Source: Lachnospiraceae bacterium
GTDB taxonomy: Bacteria > Bacillota > Clostridia > Lachnospirales > Lachnospiraceae
Assembly: GCA_017470985.1 (NCBI GenBank)
Contig: JAFUXA010000001.1
Location: 40,415 to 104,414 of the forward strand
Direction: 5' to 3'
Length of the DNA: 64,000 nucleotides
The translations under genes and the position numbers were made by a program. The stretch's first letter is position 1, and the number at the start of each line of letters is the position of its first letter. The notes under the pieces are model-generated. The model was given only the letters and a program-made list of their open reading frames with translations. It searched no databases and was not told where the DNA came from. This document shows, in pieces, positions 1 to 8,058 of this stretch.

Positions 1-952
1 TACAATTGTTGGCATGAACCATAGCAACCAAGCTTCCATCTGGAGTTGTAACCATATCAATCTGCGGATAGTAATTTTGTAATTCTGATTCCAAAACTAC
101 CATGGCAAATACTGAAGTTCCTGCAGATACATTTCCCGTTCTCTGCTTTACGCTGTTGGTAGCCACCATTCCTGTTCCTGCATCACCCTCAGCAGGAGCG
201 AGAGGACATCCTGACTTTAACTCGCCACTTGGATCTAGAAGTTTTGCTCCTTCGCTTGTGAGATAACCTGCCACTTCACCTGCAGTCTTTACCTCTGGCA
301 AAATCTTCCGTAAACTCCACGGTATATCTTCACCTTCAATCAACTTGTTAAATAATTCCAATTTTCCTTCATCATAATTACCGGTCTTTGGATCAATTGG
401 AAACATACCTGACGCATCCCCAACGCCAAGGCATTTCTCCCCTGTCAATTTCCAATGCACATAACCAGCAAGAGTTGTTATATAATCAATGTCTCTTACA
501 TGATCCTCTTTATTGAGTATTGCCTGATATAAATGTGCTATTGACCATCTCTCAGGTATATTGTATTGAAATTTCTCCCTAAGAATTTTGGCAGCTTCTG
601 TCGTTGTGGCATTTCTCCAGGTTCTAAAAGGAACAAGCATATTACCTTTCTCATCAAAAGCCAGATACCCATGCATCATGGCGCTGAATCCCATGGCTTT
701 AACTTGCTTTAAGTCAACTCCATATTTTGCTTTTACATCCTGCTTTAGATTTGAATAGCTTGTTTGCAATCCCTTCCATATCTCATCCTCATGATATGTC
801 CAGAATCCATTTTCCAGATGATTCTCCCACTGGAAATCACCAGTTGCTATAACCTGGTATTTGTCATCAATTAAGATAGCTTTGATTCTGGTTGAACCGA
901 ATTCAATTCCCAGAATTCCCTTCCCCTCATCAATATAATTAGCAGTGCTCAT
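1..952 (-). CDS. FGGY-family carbohydrate kinase (3' end outside window)
   Basis: Reading the minus strand from an ATG at 952, preceded by GGAGG, gives about 317 residues without a stop. The protein starts with a [14 protein letters not shown] phosphate-binding motif (FGGY N-domain; Glu where Asp is usual), has [12 protein letters not shown] in mid-protein, and enters the C-terminal domain at [11 protein letters not shown] and [12 protein letters not shown] kinases phosphorylate sugars or polyols with ATP in the cytoplasm and are usually about 500 residues, so roughly 200 C-terminal residues lie beyond position 1. The substrate (xylulose, ribulose or other) cannot be decided from this part. 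The family call is firm. Confidence 0.85.
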   Translation of the reverse strand, partial: MSTANYIDEGKGILGIEFGSTRIKAILIDDKYQVIATGDFQWENHLENGFWTYHEDEIWKGLQTSYSNLKQDVKAKYGVDLKQVKAMGFSAMMHGYLAFDEKGNMLVPFRTWRNATTTEAAKILREKFQYNIPERWSIAHLYQAILNKEDHVRDIDYITTLAGYVHWKLTGEKCLGVGDASGMFPIDPKTGNYDEGKLELFNKLIEGEDIPWSLRKILPEVKTAGEVAGYLTSEGAKLLDPSGELKSGCPLAPAEGDAGTGMVATNSVKQRTGNVSAGTSVFAMVVLESELQNYYPQIDMVTTPDGSLVAMVHANNC

Positions 953-1062
953 ATATATCTCCTCCATAGATTTGTTAGTTAATTTTATTCTAACATTAAC
1001 TAATATAAACACTACTTTTTATTTGATTAATTTATTACACTTTTTATACAAAAATAAAAAGC

Positions 1063-1090
1063 GTCGAACCTAGTATCTACTAAATCCAAC
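1063..1090 (-). terminator. Terminator after tRNA-Lys
   Basis: On the minus strand an imperfect stem of about 12 bp with several G-U pairs lies directly downstream of tRNA-Lys and is followed by TTTTTATTTTT. It would end the tRNA transcript before the kinase gene. Confidence 0.55.
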
Positions 1091-1101
1091 ACTCTTTCTA
1101 G

Positions 1102-1174
1102 TGCGCGACCAGGGGTTCGAACCCTGGACACCCTGATTAAGAGTCAGGTGCTCTGCCAGCTGAGCTAGTCGCGC
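1102..1174 (-). tRNA. tRNA-Lys(CTT)
   Basis: The minus strand folds into a 73-nt cloverleaf. The acceptor stem is GCGCGAC/GTCGCGC, the anticodon loop CTCTTAA gives anticodon CTT (reads AAG), the T-loop is GGTTCGAACC and the discriminator base is A. CCA is not encoded. Confidence 0.95.
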
Positions 1175-1294
1175 TTATTTATTTTGTGTTCCTTGCTGAA
1201 CACTTGTATAAGTATATAGTATTGTTTTATGTTTTGCAAGTACTTTTTTTAATTTTTTTCAAAATTCCTCAATTATTTTTCTTTGGGTTTAAAA

Positions 1295-1333
1295 CAGGAG
1301 AGATTCCTCTGATTTAATGAAGTATCTCTCCTG
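1295..1333 (-). terminator. Terminator after the repeat-motif membrane protein
   Basis: A 10-bp perfect stem (CAGGAGAGAT/ATCTCTCCTG) lies just downstream of the minus-strand gene ending at 1364 and is followed by TTTT on that strand. Confidence 0.6.
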
Positions 1334-1363
1334 ATTATATAATATCTTATTTAAAATTTTCTA

Positions 1364-2878
1364 TTACACATTTGCAAATAAAGCTGCAATCTCTTCTGGG
1401 GAAAGCTGCTTATTTGGATCATCAGATAATTCCGGCATAGGTGGCTTCTCTTCCTTTGGCTCCTCTGCTGGTGCATCTCCTGATGCTGCAGCAAACATTG
1501 CTGCGATTTCATCTGGTGATAACTGTTTATTTGGATCTGATGTGTCAAATGCTGCCAGTGGATCCTCAGCTGGTTCTTCAGCTGCAACTTCCTCTACTGG
1601 AGCTTCTTCTACTACAGGCTCCTCAGCAACCGGTTCTTCAACTGCTGGCTCTTCTTCAACGGCTTCATCTGCTGGAGTTTCATCCCCTGATGTTGCTGCA
1701 AACATTGCTGCGATTTCATCTGGTGATAATTGCTTGTTAGGATCTGATGTGTCAAATGCTGCCAGTGGGTCCTCAGCTGGTTCTTCAGCTGGAGCTTCTT
1801 CTACTATCGGCTCCTCTGCTTCTAGTTCTTCAGCAACAACTTCCTCTACTGGAGCTTCTTCCACTATAGGTTCCTCAGTCACTGGTTCTTCAGCAACAAC
1901 TTCCTCTACTGGAGCTTCTTCTACTACAGGCTCCTCAGCAGCATCATCTTCTACTGCTGACTCCTGAAGACTCGCCAACATAGCATCAATATCTTCTGCT
2001 GACATATCTTCCACTTCTTCCGCTTCATCAGCTGCCTCAACCTGACTCTCTTCTTCTGCCATACTAGCTGTATCAGCCTGAAGACTTTCTAACATTGAAG
2101 CAACATCTTCATCGCTTATATTTTCATCACTATTATCTTCTATGGCCATATCCTCAGTTACAGGTACAGCTTGAGGTGCAGCTACATAGACCGGATTATC
2201 AACTTTTGAATCAAGAGCATTGATTTCTTCTTGCATCTGCTGTAACTGAGACTGAAGTAATTCGAACTGATTCTGTAAACCACTATTTGAGCTTTCTAAG
2301 TCTGACTTAGTCTGCTGCAATAATTCTTCCTTGGTCTTTGCCATTAATTCTTCATTCTGACGAATCAACACATCATTATTTTCCTGAAGTTTTTCCTCAA
2401 AACCAAATATATGCTTTATCAATTCATCATTAGAATTCATTAGGGCATCTGTATTTTCTTTACTTCTATTTATAGTAACCTTCGCTACTGCCTTCTGCGC
2501 ATTTATAATCTCTTCTCTATAATCTGCACTTTCCTCAATAATATTTAATCTGTCCGCAATTTCATCAAAATATTTCTTGAGAGCGATATAAGAAGCCTTT
2601 TGAGCTTTATACAAATCCTCAAATTCTTGCCTATCTCTGTCTTTATTTCTCTGAGATAATTCTATAGCCTCTGTAACCAGTACAAATAGTACCACTGCCA
2701 TACAGATAGCAATTACAATTATCATCGGAATTGCATTTTCCACCTTAAGCATAAAATACAGTTCCAAAATCAAGAAGAGAATTTCTATTACACTTGTGAA
2801 AGCTATTATCATCTTAGTTTTCACAATACTCTCCTTCTTTCTGTTTTCACGTTTTTCAGGCTTTGTTTTCTCTCTCAT
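1364..2878 (-). CDS. Membrane-anchored coiled-coil protein with repeated LSPxEIAxxF motifs
   Basis: 504 residues; ATG with AGGAG upstream. I do not recognise a named family. The basic N-terminus is followed by two hydrophobic helices (about 22-44 and 50-72), then a long charged coiled-coil region (about 75-225), then an extremely acidic Glu/Pro/Ala/Val tail. The tail carries three near-identical motifs DPNKQLSPxEIAAxFA at about 379, 448 and 487 (the last at the C-terminus), plus two diverged copies, ISDEDVASML (254) and MSAEDIDAML (292). The motif resembles the short LSQxEIDALL segment at the FliM N-terminus. That is a resemblance only. The layout suggests a membrane-tethered scaffold offering several short binding peptides. 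It follows tRNA-Arg and may have its own promoter at 2908-2935. Confidence 0.75.
   Translation of the reverse strand: MREKTKPEKRENRKKESIVKTKMIIAFTSVIEILFLILELYFMLKVENAIPMIIVIAICMAVVLFVLVTEAIELSQRNKDRDRQEFEDLYKAQKASYIALKKYFDEIADRLNIIEESADYREEIINAQKAVAKVTINRSKENTDALMNSNDELIKHIFGFEEKLQENNDVLIRQNEELMAKTKEELLQQTKSDLESSNSGLQNQFELLQSQLQQMQEEINALDSKVDNPVYVAAPQAVPVTEDMAIEDNSDENISDEDVASMLESLQADTASMAEEESQVEAADEAEEVEDMSAEDIDAMLASLQESAVEDDAAEEPVVEEAPVEEVVAEEPVTEEPIVEEAPVEEVVAEELEAEEPIVEEAPAEEPAEDPLAAFDTSDPNKQLSPDEIAAMFAATSGDETPADEAVEEEPAVEEPVAEEPVVEEAPVEEVAAEEPAEDPLAAFDTSDPNKQLSPDEIAAMFAAASGDAPAEEPKEEKPPMPELSDDPNKQLSPEEIAALFANV
1481..1792. repeat. Duplicated 207-bp coding unit in the acidic tail
   Basis: Positions 1481-1585 and 1688-1792 are near-identical and spaced 207 bp (69 codons) apart. 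They encode the first two full motif copies with their DPLAAFDTS lead-in. The intervening segment is a shorter-period Glu-Pro-Val-Val-Glu-Glu repeat, so the tail appears to grow by in-frame duplication. Confidence 0.75.
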
Positions 2879-2907
2879 AAACTTCTCCTATTGTGTCACT
2901 TGTATTT

Positions 2908-2935
2908 ATTATATCGGTATATTTATAAAATACAA
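2908..2935 (-). promoter_or_regulatory. Possible promoter for the repeat-motif protein
   Basis: On the minus strand TTGTAT and TATAAT are separated by 16 bp, about 30 bp upstream of the ATG at 2878. The -35 is weak and the spacing slightly short. Confidence 0.4.
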
Positions 2936-2945
2936 AACTAAAAAA

Positions 2946-3017
2946 TGCCCCCTACCAGAATCGAACTGATAACTAATCCTTAGGAGGGACTTGTTATATC
3001 CATTTAACTAAGGGGGC
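2946..3017 (-). tRNA. tRNA-Arg(CCT)
   Basis: A 72-nt cloverleaf on the minus strand has acceptor GCCCCCT/AGGGGGC, anticodon loop CTCCTAA (anticodon CCT, reads AGG), T-loop GTTCGATTC and discriminator A. It lies 33 bp beyond the DUF3881 stop with no obvious terminator between, so it may ride on the parA-parB transcript. Confidence 0.93.
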
Positions 3018-3049
3018 GTATTTGACAAGCACCTATATGGTTGCTTGTC

Positions 3050-3922
3050 TTAAAAATCTACATGACCCTGGAGCCATATATTTCCTTTAAATCGTCTTCC
3101 TATCTTGGGTTCACCCATAAGACATTTTTTATTTATACAAATTTCTATAGGAAGATCATTTGTCTCTATTGTCAATATATAGACTTCTTCCTGAGAATAT
3201 TCGTTTATATATTCTTTTATATCTTTAATTATACCAATTACTGAATATTTGTCACTTTCTATTCCAAATGGCATAAAAGAAGTTTTGACAATGCTATAGA
3301 TATCTTCTTTGGCAATTCGTCTTGAAATCATTGCATACATATCGATATCTTCAAGTGTTAGATTTTCAATAGCTTCCTCATCACCTTCCCTGGCTTTCGC
3401 TACCAGATTGCTTCGATTTGAGCTATCTTTACTTTTATAATTTGGATCAACTTCACAATTCGGCAATAGAACCTTTCCTTCTATAGAAAGACCTGATAAA
3501 TATATATTTCTATAATTCTCACCTTCAAATCTGGTTCTACCCTTATAAGATTTCAAATAATCAATCATATTATCAAGATTGAAAATGAGACTCACACCTA
3601 TTCTCGGTTCATCGGCCCATCCCTGATAACTTTCTCTATCTGACTGTCTTATAATCTCGAAATCGCAATTAGTAGATATTTTCTTTCCTATATAATAAGG
3701 ATAATAATAATCCATTTTAAAAGTATCATCCTTATTATATGTTCCTCGAATGACAATCCCCATATTACTGCATACTTCATGACGCATCTCAATATAAGGT
3801 ACGTCTTCAGAATTAAAAGCGACCTGATATATTTGCGGAAATTTAGTTATTTTATATAGCAAATCATCCAGTTCTTCATTACCTGTCTCTGAAAAACCTA
3901 TTGCTGTCATGTAACTATGCAT
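3050..3922 (-). CDS. DUF3881 family protein
   Basis: 290 residues; start MHSYMTAIGF with AGAGAGGA upstream. The sequence matches what I know of DUF3881, a family of unknown function in Lachnospiraceae of this length with the same MHSYMxAIGFS opening. No membrane segment or catalytic motif stands out. The middle part is rich in tyrosine and charged residues, and the C-terminus (about 225-290) looks like a beta-rich domain. It is last in the parA-parB-DUF4446 run, 16 bp from its neighbour, so a shared transcript is likely. Function unknown. Confidence 0.75.
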   Translation of the reverse strand: MHSYMTAIGFSETGNEELDDLLYKITKFPQIYQVAFNSEDVPYIEMRHEVCSNMGIVIRGTYNKDDTFKMDYYYPYYIGKKISTNCDFEIIRQSDRESYQGWADEPRIGVSLIFNLDNMIDYLKSYKGRTRFEGENYRNIYLSGLSIEGKVLLPNCEVDPNYKSKDSSNRSNLVAKAREGDEEAIENLTLEDIDMYAMISRRIAKEDIYSIVKTSFMPFGIESDKYSVIGIIKDIKEYINEYSQEEVYILTIETNDLPIEICINKKCLMGEPKIGRRFKGNIWLQGHVDF

Positions 3923-3938
3923 TTAGATATCCTCTCTA

Positions 3939-4433
3939 CTAATTCTCTTTCAAAGCTTCCTCTAAAGCTTGTTGCTCTTCTTCTGCCAAAGGTATAATGG
4001 CATTGCCATCAATTATTTCCTTTACATAAGTATAACATCCGCTACTACTATGAACGGAATTCAATACGAATCCATCATTCTTCTCATTTAACATAGCCAA
4101 TGTAAAACTTAATTTTCCCCCCATCTCATCAAGGGCATCATATTTGATTAATCCAAACTTTTGGAAATCATATTTTATTTTGCTAAATATTGTATCAATG
4201 TTTCTCTCATTTGTTGCATTATTTTCAATGAGCTCATCCATCTGATCCAATCTATATATCAGTGTATCTTCTAGAGACTTTGCATTTTTTCCTTCCATGA
4301 AAATGCCATATCTCTTCTTCAACTTTGACATCTGGACTACATTTACAATCATTAAAATAATTAATACAACAACAAGTGCTGCCAATCCTATTACAATATA
4401 GTCTGTACTTATTCCTAAATATTTCTCAATCAT
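3939..4433 (-). CDS. DUF4446 family membrane protein
   Basis: About 164 residues. The upstream in-frame ATG at 4445 lacks a ribosome binding site, while the ATG at 4433 has AGG five to six bases before it, so I prefer 4433. One N-terminal transmembrane helix (about 12-35) is followed by a short coiled-coil stretch and a compact domain with KYDALDEMGGKLSFTLAML and GFVLNSVHSS, the hallmark of DUF4446. This family usually sits beside parB in Clostridia, as here. The role is unknown; a link to chromosome segregation is inferred only from the neighbourhood. Confidence 0.82.
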   Translation of the reverse strand: MIEKYLGISTDYIVIGLAALVVVLIILMIVNVVQMSKLKKRYGIFMEGKNAKSLEDTLIYRLDQMDELIENNATNERNIDTIFSKIKYDFQKFGLIKYDALDEMGGKLSFTLAMLNEKNDGFVLNSVHSSSGCYTYVKEIIDGNAIIPLAEEEQQALEEALKEN

Positions 4434-4479
4434 TTTCAACCTCATTCTCGAACATATGTTCTATATACAATATTACAAT

Positions 4480-5424
4480 TTAATCTCTCTTTACGTCCAT
4501 AAGCATGTCGATGATTCTGTCCATCTCATCCTGGTTGTAATACTCTATCTCAATCTTTCCTCTTCTATTATCCTTTGGATTGATTGTAACCTTTGTGCCA
4601 AGAACACTCTTTAATTTTTCCTGACACTCATTATAAATAGCAATAAGCTTTGGATCAATTTCATTTCCTGATGGCTTAGTAGGATTGTTCTTCTCATTTT
4701 GGAACTTCTTAATCTCACGCTCAACATCACGCACACTCATTTTCTCATCAAGAATTCTCTGAGCAAACTCATACTGCTTATCTTTGTCATCCACACTAAG
4801 CAATGCTCTCGCACTACCTGTTGGAATAATCTTGTCGATAACCATCTGCTGCACTCTGTCATCAAGTTTAAGCAGACGCATAGAGTTAGTAATAGCAACA
4901 CGGCTCTTAGACACACGCTTTGCTACATCATCCTGCTTTAAGTTGAACTCATCCAATAACTTCTTATAAGCCAATGCTTCTTCAATTGGATTCAAGTCCT
5001 CTCTCTGAATATTTTCAATAAGAGAAATCTCTACAATTTCCTGCTCAGTTAAATCCATTACAATAACAGGAAGTTCTTTTAAACCAGCCTGCTTAGATGC
5101 TCTCCATCTACGCTCACCGGCAATAATCTCATAGTATTTCTTGTTTCCTTTTCCAACCTCATGAACCCACAGAGGAGCAAGGACACCTTTTTCTTTTATT
5201 GAATCTGCCAGATCCTGCAAAGCATCTGGATCAAATTCTTTTCTAGGCTGATCTGGATTTGGTTCAACCTTATCAATACTTACTATTATAGTTTTTCCAT
5301 CTTTCGCATCATTGACTGGTTTCTCTGATTTATTTTCAGCTTCTTGCGCTTCAACTTCCTTACTTACAGGAATAAGAGAATCCAATCCTCTACCTAAACC
5401 ACGTGAACTTTTCTTTGTAGCCAT
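4480..5424 (-). CDS. parB: Chromosome-partitioning protein ParB (Spo0J)
   Basis: 314 residues. ParB is a CTP-dependent DNA clamp that loads at parS and spreads to organise and segregate the origin. The N-terminal RGLGRGLDSLIP segment is the usual ParA-stimulating peptide. The CTP/ParB domain has EIIAGERRWRASKQAGL with the GERR motif (about 104), followed by IENIQREDLNPIEEA and a helix-turn-helix (QDDVAKRVSKSRVAITNSMRLL). The C-terminal dimerisation domain is short. Its ATG is 1 bp past the parA stop, so the two are translationally linked. Two perfect parS sites lie upstream of parA. Confidence 0.97.
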   Translation of the reverse strand: MATKKSSRGLGRGLDSLIPVSKEVEAQEAENKSEKPVNDAKDGKTIIVSIDKVEPNPDQPRKEFDPDALQDLADSIKEKGVLAPLWVHEVGKGNKKYYEIIAGERRWRASKQAGLKELPVIVMDLTEQEIVEISLIENIQREDLNPIEEALAYKKLLDEFNLKQDDVAKRVSKSRVAITNSMRLLKLDDRVQQMVIDKIIPTGSARALLSVDDKDKQYEFAQRILDEKMSVRDVEREIKKFQNEKNNPTKPSGNEIDPKLIAIYNECQEKLKSVLGTKVTINPKDNRRGKIEIEYYNQDEMDRIIDMLMDVKRD

Positions 5425-5425
5425 C

Positions 5426-6202
5426 TTAGATATCCTTTCTCTCTATAATTTCCTTTGCCAGGTTTCTATAACTATCTGCTCCTGCAGACTTTGGATCATA
5501 TAAATTAATAGGCAATCCATGTGATGGAGCCTCGGCCAATCTGACATTTCTTGGAATAATAGTCTGATATACCTTTGAACTTAAATTTTCCTTAACAGTA
5601 TTTACTACATCTGATGATAAATTTGTTCTAGCATCATACATGGTAAATACTACTCCATCGATTTTTAACTTTGGATTCAATCTGCCACGAACCAGGTCAA
5701 TTGTCTTCATCAACTGGCTAATTCCTTCCAAAGCATAGTACTCACATTGAATAGGAACTAATACTGAATCAGCTGTTGTCATAGCATTGATTGTAAGCAA
5801 GTTCAATGAAGGTGGGCAATCGATGATGATATAATCGAAATCATTTTGTACATAATCGATTGTATCCCTCAAAATATATGATCTGTTTTCATCATCTAAC
5901 AGTTCAATTTCTGCACCTGCCAAGTCTTCATTGGCTGCAATTAATTTCAAATGTTCCAAACCTGGAACATCCATCATACTCTCTTTTACAGTACATTCAT
6001 CAAGTAAAAGTTCATAGACAGTGTTTTCAATATCTTCCTTATTTAAACCAAATCCACTTGTTGTATTTCCCTGAGGATCCACATCTATAACCAACACATC
6101 TTTGCCAAGTTCCGCAAGACATGCTGATAAATTAATAGAAGTAGTTGTTTTTCCTACTCCGCCTTTTTGGTTTGCTATTGCAATAATTCTCCCTTTTTTC
6201 AT
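5426..6202 (-). CDS. parA: Chromosome-partitioning ATPase ParA (Soj)
   Basis: 258 residues, typical of chromosomal Soj. The deviant Walker A KGGVGKTTTSINLS is at about 14-27, the Walker A-prime region DVDPQGNTTSG follows, and the Walker B is YIIIDCPPSLNLLT. It is a DNA-binding ATPase that works with ParB on origin segregation and, in relatives, modulates DnaA. It is first in the parA-parB-DUF4446-DUF3881 run. A ribosome binding site (AAAGGAAAGGG) precedes the ATG. parS at 6344 lies about 140 bp upstream, so ParB spreading could feed back on expression (inference). Confidence 0.97.
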   Translation of the reverse strand: MKKGRIIAIANQKGGVGKTTTSINLSACLAELGKDVLVIDVDPQGNTTSGFGLNKEDIENTVYELLLDECTVKESMMDVPGLEHLKLIAANEDLAGAEIELLDDENRSYILRDTIDYVQNDFDYIIIDCPPSLNLLTINAMTTADSVLVPIQCEYYALEGISQLMKTIDLVRGRLNPKLKIDGVVFTMYDARTNLSSDVVNTVKENLSSKVYQTIIPRNVRLAEAPSHGLPINLYDPKSAGADSYRNLAKEIIERKDI

Positions 6203-6343
6203 CTTTCATACCCTTTCCTTTTTTCGTACTTTTGCCATTATAACATTTCTAAAACATCAATTCCACAGACATTTTCATCCAGAAACCCTATATATATGGG
6301 CACAAAATACTATATCTAGATTGGTAATTATTCTCTTTTAAAA

Positions 6344-6359
6344 TGTTTCACGTGAAACA
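6344..6359. promoter_or_regulatory. parS site 1
   Basis: Perfect 16-bp match to the ParB-binding consensus TGTTTCACGTGAAACA, inside a 20-bp perfect palindrome (one extra AA/TT pair on each side). It lies in the parA upstream region, about 9.7 kb from the presumed oriC. Confidence 0.97.
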
Positions 6360-6442
6360 TTGTTACAATATATAGCCATAAATTGAGATTTAGATTTCTA
6401 TTAAACACTAAATGTTGTATATGTAATTATCACAAAAAATAT

Positions 6443-6480
6443 AATCCTTAAAATGTTTCACGTGAAACATTCCAAGGATT
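6443..6480 (-). terminator. Terminator-like palindrome containing parS site 2
   Basis: AATCCTT (6443-6449) and AAGGATT (6474-6480) flank parS 2 and share its exact centre, giving a 38-bp near-perfect palindrome. On the minus strand it directly follows the gene ending at 6500 and is followed by ATATTTTTTG, so it probably acts as that gene's terminator. Confidence 0.6.
6454..6469. promoter_or_regulatory. parS site 2
   Basis: Second perfect TGTTTCACGTGAAACA, exactly 110 bp from site 1 and also within a 20-bp perfect palindrome. Paired parS sites near parAB are common in Firmicutes. Confidence 0.97.
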
Positions 6481-6499
6481 CATATCTATATCTAGTGTT

Positions 6500-6973
6500 T
6501 TAAATATTTTTCAAATCTTTTATAAGTTTTTCTAACTCCAAATGAGTTCTTGAAGGATCACTAATTGCAAAGCTAGATATATTAGTTAGAACATGAATAA
6601 TTCTATCAATTGATAACTCTTTTGGATTATTATTTTCCATAGAATTAATAGCTTTTCTACTATTATCTTCTATAAGAGAAGCGATTGTACTTAGATTTTC
6701 TTCTATACAATCTATTTTATTTTCCAATATATCTCTATCATTTCTAAGCTGAATAAGTGTTTCTTCTATTTCTTTCATCTTCTCAGCATTCTTGGCATTT
6801 ACATCTCTAGGGGAGAAATCATTGAATTTCTGTGATTCCTCACTTTTTAGCAATTCATAAAACTTCTCATTTTCCTTAATTTTACTCAAAATCAATTCCA
6901 GATCTTCCTGAAATTGCATCTTCTCATTATTTAAATCAGCTTCCTGTTTTTCTAAATATTCAATTATAGTCAT
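6500..6973 (-). CDS. Small coiled-coil protein resembling a DegS sensor domain
   Basis: 157 residues; AAGGTGG precedes the ATG. Almost the whole protein is predicted helical coiled coil with no membrane segment. The stretch KFNDFSPRDVNAKNAEKMKE followed by paired charged helices resembles the N-terminal sensor domain of DegS histidine kinases (phosphorylation-sensing helices after an F-x-x-[YF]-[ST]-x-x-D motif). No kinase or ATPase domain follows. It sits between parS and a divergent hydrolase. This could be a free-standing signalling adaptor, or an unrelated coiled coil. The gene is clear; the family hint is weak. Confidence 0.6.
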   Translation of the reverse strand: MTIIEYLEKQEADLNNEKMQFQEDLELILSKIKENEKFYELLKSEESQKFNDFSPRDVNAKNAEKMKEIEETLIQLRNDRDILENKIDCIEENLSTIASLIEDNSRKAINSMENNNPKELSIDRIIHVLTNISSFAISDPSRTHLELEKLIKDLKNI

Positions 6974-7064
6974 AAATCCACCTTATATCTCTCGTTCATT
7001 TATAAATCTATCTTCTATAAATTTTATAATAACCAGTACGAAAGTCAAGATTTACAATTTAACA

Positions 7065-7093
7065 TTGATAAGGAATTCTAAGTAAATTATAAT
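7065..7093 (+). promoter_or_regulatory. SigA-type promoter for the hydrolase/rsmG pair
   Basis: TTGATA, 17 bp, TATAAT, ending 30 bp before the ATG at 7123. Confidence 0.75.
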
Positions 7094-7122
7094 TAGATTA
7101 CTATATTTATGTGAGGTGCAAT

Positions 7123-8058
7123 ATGAGTAATCATAAACTTCTAAAATTTGCTATAGCAACTGCTACTACTCTATTTGCTGCAAATGCAATTATAGATAAA
7201 ATTGCTTCTAGCAAAAACAAACTATCTTCCATGAATGGATATTTCTATAGTTGGAAAGATGACAAAATCTACTATACTAAAACAGGTAAAGGTTCTCCTA
7301 TCTTACTAATTCATAATATGAATGTAATGAGTTCTTCATATGAATGGAATCAGATTATAGAACATCTATCTGAAAATCATACAGTTTATGCCTTGGACTT
7401 AATAGGATGTGGTCAGTCTACCAAACCTGCTACAACTTATACTAATTATCTATTTGTTCAGCTGATAAATGATTTCTGTAATGAAATAATTGGTGAGAAA
7501 TGTGATGTTATAACATCTGGTGATTCTGCATCCTTTGTTATAATGGCAAATAATATGCATGATCTGTTTGACAAAATAATCATGATAAATCCTAATGACT
7601 TATCCAAGATGAATTTTGAAACAACCAAGGTTGATATGCTGAAGAAGAACATTCTCTTTATGCCACTGGTTGGTACAACACTCTACAATTATTATGTAAG
7701 TGAAAATAGAATTAAGGAAACAACTGCTAATCAATATTTTCTAAAGAGTAATAGTGATACAATTTCCTACATTGATGCTTCCTATGAAGCTGCTCATTTA
7801 AACAGTAGTAAAGGTAAATATCTATTTGCCAGTATCATGTGTCACTATACAAATATTGATATGAAAATTGGGTTGAGAAACAGAGACAACTTATATATCA
7901 TTGCTAGTAATAGACGAATCAACTCAGATGAAATATTATCTACCTATCTTAAGGTAAATGATAAAATTGAAATATCATATTTGGATAATTCCAAAATGCT
8001 TCCTCAAATTGAAGAACCAGAAGCATGTATGAATTTAATTGAAAAATATTTAAAATAA
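7123..8058 (+). CDS. Alpha/beta-hydrolase fold protein with N-terminal anchor
   Basis: 311 residues from the ATG at 7123, which has GAGGTG five bases upstream; an in-frame GTG at 7111 overlaps that site and is less likely. Residues 1-30 are a hydrophobic helix resembling a signal anchor. The fold is shown by ILLIHNMNVMSSSYEWNQII (oxyanion loop, usually HGxxxxxxxW) and VYALDLIGCGQSTKP. The nucleophile elbow reads SGDSASF, so Ser has Ser rather than Gly at +2. The hydrolase call is good, the substrate unknown. It is transcribed with rsmG against the surrounding genes. Confidence 0.82.
   Translation: MSNHKLLKFAIATATTLFAANAIIDKIASSKNKLSSMNGYFYSWKDDKIYYTKTGKGSPILLIHNMNVMSSSYEWNQIIEHLSENHTVYALDLIGCGQSTKPATTYTNYLFVQLINDFCNEIIGEKCDVITSGDSASFVIMANNMHDLFDKIIMINPNDLSKMNFETTKVDMLKKNILFMPLVGTTLYNYYVSENRIKETTANQYFLKSNSDTISYIDASYEAAHLNSSKGKYLFASIMCHYTNIDMKIGLRNRDNLYIIASNRRINSDEILSTYLKVNDKIEISYLDNSKMLPQIEEPEACMNLIEKYLK

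Noticed and set aside
1542-1967. 141-residue Ser/Ala/Gly-rich plus-strand ORF
   Set aside because: It is antisense to the acidic repeat tail of the minus-strand gene. Its low-complexity composition is just the complement of Glu/Pro/Ala/Val codons, and no ribosome binding site supports it.
1440-1970. Repeated DNA resembling a CRISPR-like array
   Set aside because: Repeats are in frame within a coding region, vary in unit length and have no unique spacers. No cas gene is present anywhere in the window.
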